Shown: in pieces, positions 59,669-64,000 of the stretch
Numbering within the stretch: the first letter of the stretch is position 1
How the letters are laid out: the number at the start of each line of letters is the position of its first letter
Origin: Bog-756 sp963845485
GTDB taxonomy: Bacteria > Actinomycetota > Acidimicrobiia > Acidimicrobiales > RAAP-2
DNA: 64,000 nucleotides
NCBI GenBank assembly: GCA_963845485.1
Contig: CAWJSI010000015.1
Location: forward strand, 310,001 to 374,000
Direction of reading: 5' to 3'
Program-made: the position numbers and the translations under genes
Notes under the pieces: model-generated
Told to the model about the DNA's origin: nothing
Databases searched by the model: none
Seen by the model: the letters and a program-made list of their open reading frames with translations, nothing else

Positions 59669-61302
59669 CCTGGCGCTCCCTCCTGTCCCGAGGGAACAAG
59701 TCCGGGGCTTCCACTGAGGCCGGCACTGCGGCGGCCGCCCTCCGATCCGCCCCCAGGCCTCCCCGGGCCGATCCGCACGGTGGCGACGACTCCGCGCCGG
59801 CGAACATGACCGACGAGCTGCTGGTGGCCGAGGACTCACTGGTCGACACCATCGCCCTCACCCCCTCGGGCGGCCTGATGGCCGACCCGTTTCTCGCCGG
59901 CACCCGGCCACACGGCGGAGCCCTTCCTGAGACCGCAGGCGCCGACGACGCGGTCACCGGATCCGGTACGGAGAAGGACGAGTCCTTCGTAGGCGGTGTC
60001 CTCCAAGCCGGGCCCCTCGCCGTCGGGGGACTGGTGGCCAACGGGCTCAACATTCTGGCCACGGTGCTCGTGGCCCGGCTGCTCACCACCCAACAGTACG
60101 GCGGGGTGGCCCAGCTCCTCGGACTGTTCTTCGTGCTGTCCATGCCGGGGTCGGCCCTCTTGGTCGGGGTGGTCCGACGAATCGCGGCGGCGACGGCCCA
60201 GGGTCGCCAAGAAGAGATGCACCGCTGGACGACCCGGATGGCCCGGCGGTGCCTCATCGGTCTGGCCGTGTGGGTGGTGATCTCGGTAGCCATCGCCGAG
60301 CCCCTCGGTTCGGCGCTCCGGCTCCCGAGCTCGGGAGGGGTGGCGTCCGTACTGATAGCCGGCGGCGTGTGGTTGGTGCTCTGCCTCTACCGGGCCGTCC
60401 TCCAGGGCCACCGCCGCTACTCAGGCCTCGGACTCAACCTGGTGGTCGAGATCGCGGTGCGGGTGGTGTTCGTGCTCGGTCTGGCCGCCGCCGGGTTCGG
60501 GATCACCGGATTCGCCGTCGGCCTGCTTCTCGGGGAACTGGTGGCGGCCGGTCACGCCCGCCACCTGGCCACCAAAGCCTGGAACTACCCGGCCACCGAC
60601 CCCTTGGCCTCGGATCTCGCCGCCCGGGACCGGACCCTGTCCATCGACCTCTCGGCCGCGCTGATCGGCTTCGCCCTCCTCGGCATCCTCCAGAATGCCG
60701 ACATCATTCTCGTGGGTCGTCTCGACCCGTCGAGCTCGGGGCCCTACGCGGCCATCTCGGTGGCCAGCAAATCGCTGGTGTTCGGCGCCATCCTCCTCGG
60801 CAGCTATGTGTTGCCCGAGGCGGCGCTGCGCTGGCACCAGGGCCAGCATGCCCTCCGCCAGGTGGCTGTCACCTTGGTATTCCTCCTCGTGCCCGCACTG
60901 GTCCTGTTGGGTGTGGCCCTCGTGGCCCCGGAGTGGTTCCTCACCACCTTCTTCTCGGCCAAGCTCAACGGGGCCGCACCGGCGTTCTCCACGCTGGTGG
61001 GAGCCATGGCCTGTCTCGGCACCGTCGTGATCCTGACCAACTATCTCTTCGGCGCGGCTCGTCGATGGATCGTCGGACTCCTGGCCGTCGGGGTGGTGGT
61101 CCTCTTGATCCTCATCCACAAGGCCCACGGCGCCGTGGTGGCAACGGCGCGGGCCGAACTCGCCGTGCAAGGTGGCCTGGCCCTGGCCGTAGCCGTGGCC
61201 TTCGCCGTCGTACATCTCCGCTGGTGGCACGAGAACCGCTCCACGGTTCCCGAGGACGACCTCAGTAGTATTGGCCGACGCGATCTCGGGGGACCAGTGT
61301 GA
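59665..61302 (+). CDS. Polysaccharide flippase (Wzx/MATE-like)
   Basis: A 545-residue protein. The first 110 residues are cytoplasmic, acidic and disordered. About 12-14 membrane helices follow, starting with LQAGPLAVGGLVANGLNILATVLVARLLTTQQYGGVAQL, the typical first-helix-pair of polysaccharide exporters in the MOP superfamily. RGHRRYSG-like loops and ILQNADIILVGRLDPSSSGPYAAISVASK are also characteristic. It would flip a lipid-linked glycan to the outer face of the membrane. The start at 59665 follows from overlap with the short frame; other ATGs downstream before the first helix are possible. It overlaps the GT4 gene by GTGA. Confidence 0.87.
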   Translation: MTWRSLLSRGNKSGASTEAGTAAAALRSAPRPPRADPHGGDDSAPANMTDELLVAEDSLVDTIALTPSGGLMADPFLAGTRPHGGALPETAGADDAVTGSGTEKDESFVGGVLQAGPLAVGGLVANGLNILATVLVARLLTTQQYGGVAQLLGLFFVLSMPGSALLVGVVRRIAAATAQGRQEEMHRWTTRMARRCLIGLAVWVVISVAIAEPLGSALRLPSSGGVASVLIAGGVWLVLCLYRAVLQGHRRYSGLGLNLVVEIAVRVVFVLGLAAAGFGITGFAVGLLLGELVAAGHARHLATKAWNYPATDPLASDLAARDRTLSIDLSAALIGFALLGILQNADIILVGRLDPSSSGPYAAISVASKSLVFGAILLGSYVLPEAALRWHQGQHALRQVAVTLVFLLVPALVLLGVALVAPEWFLTTFFSAKLNGAAPAFSTLVGAMACLGTVVILTNYLFGAARRWIVGLLAVGVVVLLILIHKAHGAVVATARAELAVQGGLALAVAVAFAVVHLRWWHENRSTVPEDDLSSIGRRDLGGPV

Positions 61303-62543
61303 GCAGAGGCATCGAAGGTGGGGCAGGCAGCTCCGGGGCGATGATTCCCGACGACGACGACCGGGACCCCGCCGACCTCGAACTCCGACGCCTCGAGAGC
61401 CGAGACCGGCTCGGTGCCATTGCCGACGGGGCCGGTCTGCACCGGGTGGACGTGGTGGCCTGGAGGGATCTCGACGATGCCGAGGCAGGTGGCTCGGAAC
61501 TGCATGCCCACGAGATCCTGACCCGCTGGGCCGACGCCGGCGTCGACGTACGCCTCTGGACCTCGAGGGTCGACGGCGCGGCGCGCTACATCAACCGGGG
61601 TGGCTACGCCGTGAACCGCCGTGCCGGCCGCTACGCGGTGTTCCCGCGCACCGCCGTCGCCGGTCTCCGCGGCAAGATCGGCACCGGCGACGGACTGGTC
61701 GAAATCTGGAACGGGATGCCCTTTCTCTCGCCACTGTGGAGCCACGTCCCGAGGATCGTGTTCTTGCACCATGTCCACGCCGAGATGTGGAACATGGTCC
61801 TCTCCCCGTCGCTGGCCAAGCTCGGGTACGTCCTCGAACACCGCGTCGCCCCACCCTTCTATCGGCGCAGCCAGATCGTCACCCTGTCCGAGTCAGCCCG
61901 CGACGACCTGGTCGGGCGGCTTCACATCCCCCCGTCCCGGGTCACCGTGGTTCCCCCCGGGATCGATGGCCGGTTCACTCCGGGCCTCGAGACCGATCCC
62001 GAACCGTTCGTCGTCGCCGTGGGCCGTCTGGTCCCGGTGAAGCGATTCGACTGGTTCATCGACGCCATGGTGGCCCTGAAGGAACACCGGCCCGACCTGA
62101 AGGCGACGATCATCGGTGAAGGGTACGAGCGGCCCGCCCTCGAGGCGATGCTGGCCAAGGCCGATGCCGGGTCGTGGTTCACGCTGCCCGGTCGGGTCCC
62201 CGATGGTGACCTCCTCGATGCCTATCGCCGGGCCTGGGTGGTGGGCTCCACCTCGGTGCGAGAAGGGTGGGGCATGACCCTGACCGAGGCGGCGGCATGC
62301 GGGACGCCTGCGGTGGCCACCCGCATCGCCGGACACGAGGACGCCGTCGTGGACGGTGAGTCCGGCCTCCTCGTCTCCTCGGTGCCCGAGATGGTGGAGG
62401 CCACCGCCTCCATCCTGGACAACCCCCTCCTGCGCCGGCGACTTAGCCTCGGGGCGGTGCGCCGCGCCGAGCAGATGTCGTGGGAGCGCACGGCCGAGGT
62501 CACCTTGCAGACGTTGGCCGACCAGGTCCTCCGGCGACGATGA
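61299..62543 (+). CDS. GT4 family glycosyltransferase
   Basis: A 414-residue cytoplasmic GT-B enzyme. An N-terminal extension of 45 residues precedes DAEAGGSELHAHEILTRWADAG (acceptor domain). The donor domain has VPPGIDGRFTPG, VAVGRLVPVKRFDWFIDAM, IIGEGYERPALEAM and SVREGWGMTLTEAAACGTPAVA, the E-x7-E motif that binds the sugar nucleotide. It is a retaining enzyme by family. GTG start overlaps the flippase stop, and its own stop overlaps the next gene as ATGA, so flippase, GT4 and GT-C form one operon. Confidence 0.92.
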   Translation: MSRGIEGGAGSSGAMIPDDDDRDPADLELRRLESRDRLGAIADGAGLHRVDVVAWRDLDDAEAGGSELHAHEILTRWADAGVDVRLWTSRVDGAARYINRGGYAVNRRAGRYAVFPRTAVAGLRGKIGTGDGLVEIWNGMPFLSPLWSHVPRIVFLHHVHAEMWNMVLSPSLAKLGYVLEHRVAPPFYRRSQIVTLSESARDDLVGRLHIPPSRVTVVPPGIDGRFTPGLETDPEPFVVAVGRLVPVKRFDWFIDAMVALKEHRPDLKATIIGEGYERPALEAMLAKADAGSWFTLPGRVPDGDLLDAYRRAWVVGSTSVREGWGMTLTEAAACGTPAVATRIAGHEDAVVDGESGLLVSSVPEMVEATASILDNPLLRRRLSLGAVRRAEQMSWERTAEVTLQTLADQVLRRR

Positions 62544-64000
62544 GCGGGTCGCCGGTCGGCACGTCGACCGGCTCGTCCTCGCCGATTCCCGCCCCCTCGT
62601 CGGACGGCTCGGCTCGGCCCGAGGTCACCGGGCCGAGCCCGGGCGGCACCCCGGTCCCCGTCGAGGTGGACGGGGGCAACGTGACGGACGGACGGGCCGA
62701 CGACACCGCCTCGCCCGACGTGGTCACCCCGGGCCCGGACACCTTGTCGAATGCGGCGACCTCGGTCGAGGAGGACGACACCGGAGCCGGGTTCGGCTCC
62801 GGTGCCCAACGGGCGGCCGGAGAAGCATCGGCCAGCGGCAGTTCGCCCGGTACCGGGTCCCCGCCATCGTCGGTGTCGGGATCGGCTGTCGCCGGGCGAT
62901 CCTCCTTTGCCGCCTTGATGACGGCGGTGGCCGTGGTGGCCGGGGGGATTCAGGCGCTCTTCATCCATGCCGTCTCCCACCGCTCCGCGCTCCCGGCGGC
63001 CGGGCGGTACGACACCGTCCAGGCCCATTTCCTCGTGCGGGGCCAGTGGTTCATCGATCCCGCCCGCGCCGTGGCCGCGGCCCACGCCCACGTACCCACT
63101 GCCGCCCATCCCCCCCTTCCCACCCTGCTCCTGGCCATTGCCGACGTGGCCAGTGCCGGGACCTCGACCAAGCACATGGTGTTCTTGGCCATGGTCTTCG
63201 TGGCCTCGGTGGTGGTGGCCGGCATCACGGTTCGCGATCTGGTGGGGGAGCGGGCCGGTGTCCTCGCCGCCTTGGTGTTCGCCACCTTTCCCTACCTGTG
63301 GGTCAACCCGGCCACCGTCGGGCCCGAGACGACGGTCATCGCCGTCACCACCGTCACCCTGTTCGCCTCGGTCCGCTTCTGGGGTCGACCCAGCTCGGCC
63401 CACGCTGCACTGGTCGGCCTGGCCCTCGGCCTCTGCGCCCTTACCCGCACGGACCTGGTGGCCTTGATCCTTCTGATCGGGCTTCCGCTCGGGCTGCTGG
63501 TCCGCGGGGTCCCCTGGGGGACACGGATCCGCGGCCTCGCCGTGATGGGAGTCGTCGTTCTCGTTGTCGTGGGGCCGTGGGTGGGTCGGAACCTGGCCGT
63601 GTTCGACCACACCGTCGTCCTGTCCGAGGACTACGGACCCGTGGTGGCCGGGGCGAACTGTCCCGCCACCGCCTCAGGCGACCTCGAGGGATGGTGGAGC
63701 CCGACCTGCCTGGCCCGGGTCCCCGCGTCGGCAAGCCCCGCCTCGGTGACCGCCGACCAGTTCCATGTGGGCCGGGCCTATGTCACCGACCACCCCGGCA
63801 CCGCGGCGGGCGTCGCCGCCGTGCGTCTGGGCCGCATTTGGAACGTCTACCGCCCCCTCCAGGGGTCCGAGCTCGAAGTGGGCACGGGCAGGCCGGCCTG
63901 GGTGTCCCGACTGGGCCTGTGGTACTTCTACGTGCTCGTCCCCGTAGCCATCGTCGGCGCCCTTGTGCTTCGCCGTCGTCGCCTCCTGGTGTTTCCGTTC
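62540..64000 (+). CDS. GT-C family glycosyltransferase, paralogue C (partial)
   Basis: The frame runs from the ATG overlapping the GT4 stop to the window end (487 codons) without a stop. The first 115 residues are a Ser/Gly/Pro/Asp-rich disordered tail. Helices then begin (FAALMTAVAVVAGGIQALFIHAV), followed by GRYDTVQAHFLVRGQWFIDP, in which the Asp corresponds to the GT-C catalytic position, and AAHPPLPTLLLAIA. Later GPWVGRNLAVFDHTVVLSEDYG and NCPATASGDLEGWW match the soluble loop of the paralogues at 51227 and 57111. The C-terminal helix is starting at the edge (LVPVAIVGALVLRRRR). Confidence 0.83.
   Translation, partial: MSGSPVGTSTGSSSPIPAPSSDGSARPEVTGPSPGGTPVPVEVDGGNVTDGRADDTASPDVVTPGPDTLSNAATSVEEDDTGAGFGSGAQRAAGEASASGSSPGTGSPPSSVSGSAVAGRSSFAALMTAVAVVAGGIQALFIHAVSHRSALPAAGRYDTVQAHFLVRGQWFIDPARAVAAAHAHVPTAAHPPLPTLLLAIADVASAGTSTKHMVFLAMVFVASVVVAGITVRDLVGERAGVLAALVFATFPYLWVNPATVGPETTVIAVTTVTLFASVRFWGRPSSAHAALVGLALGLCALTRTDLVALILLIGLPLGLLVRGVPWGTRIRGLAVMGVVVLVVVGPWVGRNLAVFDHTVVLSEDYGPVVAGANCPATASGDLEGWWSPTCLARVPASASPASVTADQFHVGRAYVTDHPGTAAGVAAVRLGRIWNVYRPLQGSELEVGTGRPAWVSRLGLWYFYVLVPVAIVGALVLRRRRLLVFPF

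Overview
The window is a dense, GC-rich bacterial chromosome segment that reads as Actinomycetota. Three points support this: the order pdtaR - polA - rpsA (35702-40922), which matches the mycobacterial Rv1626-Rv1629-Rv1630 neighbourhood; a PolA with the actinobacterial tyrosine in its O-helix; and many TANNNT -10 boxes placed 6-9 bases before start codons, the pattern of leaderless actinobacterial transcripts. A separate trpF next to trpC argues for a deep branch such as Acidimicrobiia rather than Streptomyces or Mycobacterium. That class assignment is inference.

Left third (1-24652), mostly core metabolism. The 3' end of an endonuclease III gene is followed by hisD-hisC-hisB-hisH-hisA-hisF, a GroES-like gene with its own promoter, then hisI-trpE and a YgfZ-type folate-binding protein gene. 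hisG, hisE, trpD and trpG are not here. A phosphotransferase gene converges on a reverse-strand block: response regulator, histidine kinase, a short-chain dehydrogenase and an uncharacterised two-domain protein. trpC-trpF-trpB-trpA follow as a tightly overlapped operon. Then come a UbiB-family kinase and the fatty-acid synthase II operon fabD-fabG-acpP-fabF, whose FabD carries an extra biotinyl/lipoyl-like C-terminal domain.

Middle (24653-33822), an accessory segment with long spacers and looser codon use: a frameshifted YfhO-like membrane protein, an acyltransferase, a glycine-rich lipoprotein, an unknown helical protein, a low-affinity iron permease-like protein, tRNA-Leu(CAA), and a secreted SGNH hydrolase with two nearly identical tandem domains. 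From 33904 to 40922 the content is housekeeping again: menC, a coiled-coil protein, pdtaR, polA and rpsA.

Right third (41046-64000). A complete peptide ABC transporter operon (binding protein, two permeases, two ATPases) is transcribed leftward. From 47101 to the window end lies a cell-envelope glycan cluster: four GT-C polytopic glycosyltransferases (one frameshifted, one cut by the window end), two membrane acyltransferases with fused SGNH domains, a polyprenyl-phosphate sugar synthase (GT2) with its DUF2304 partner, a UDP-galactopyranose-mutase-like flavoenzyme, a Wzx/MATE-like flippase and a GT4 glycosyltransferase. Two acyltransferase/GT-C divergent pairs stand as mirror images of each other. 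Together these genes could make a lipid-linked sugar donor, assemble and flip a glycan, and acylate it outside the membrane. No mobile element, CRISPR array or rRNA gene was recognised.
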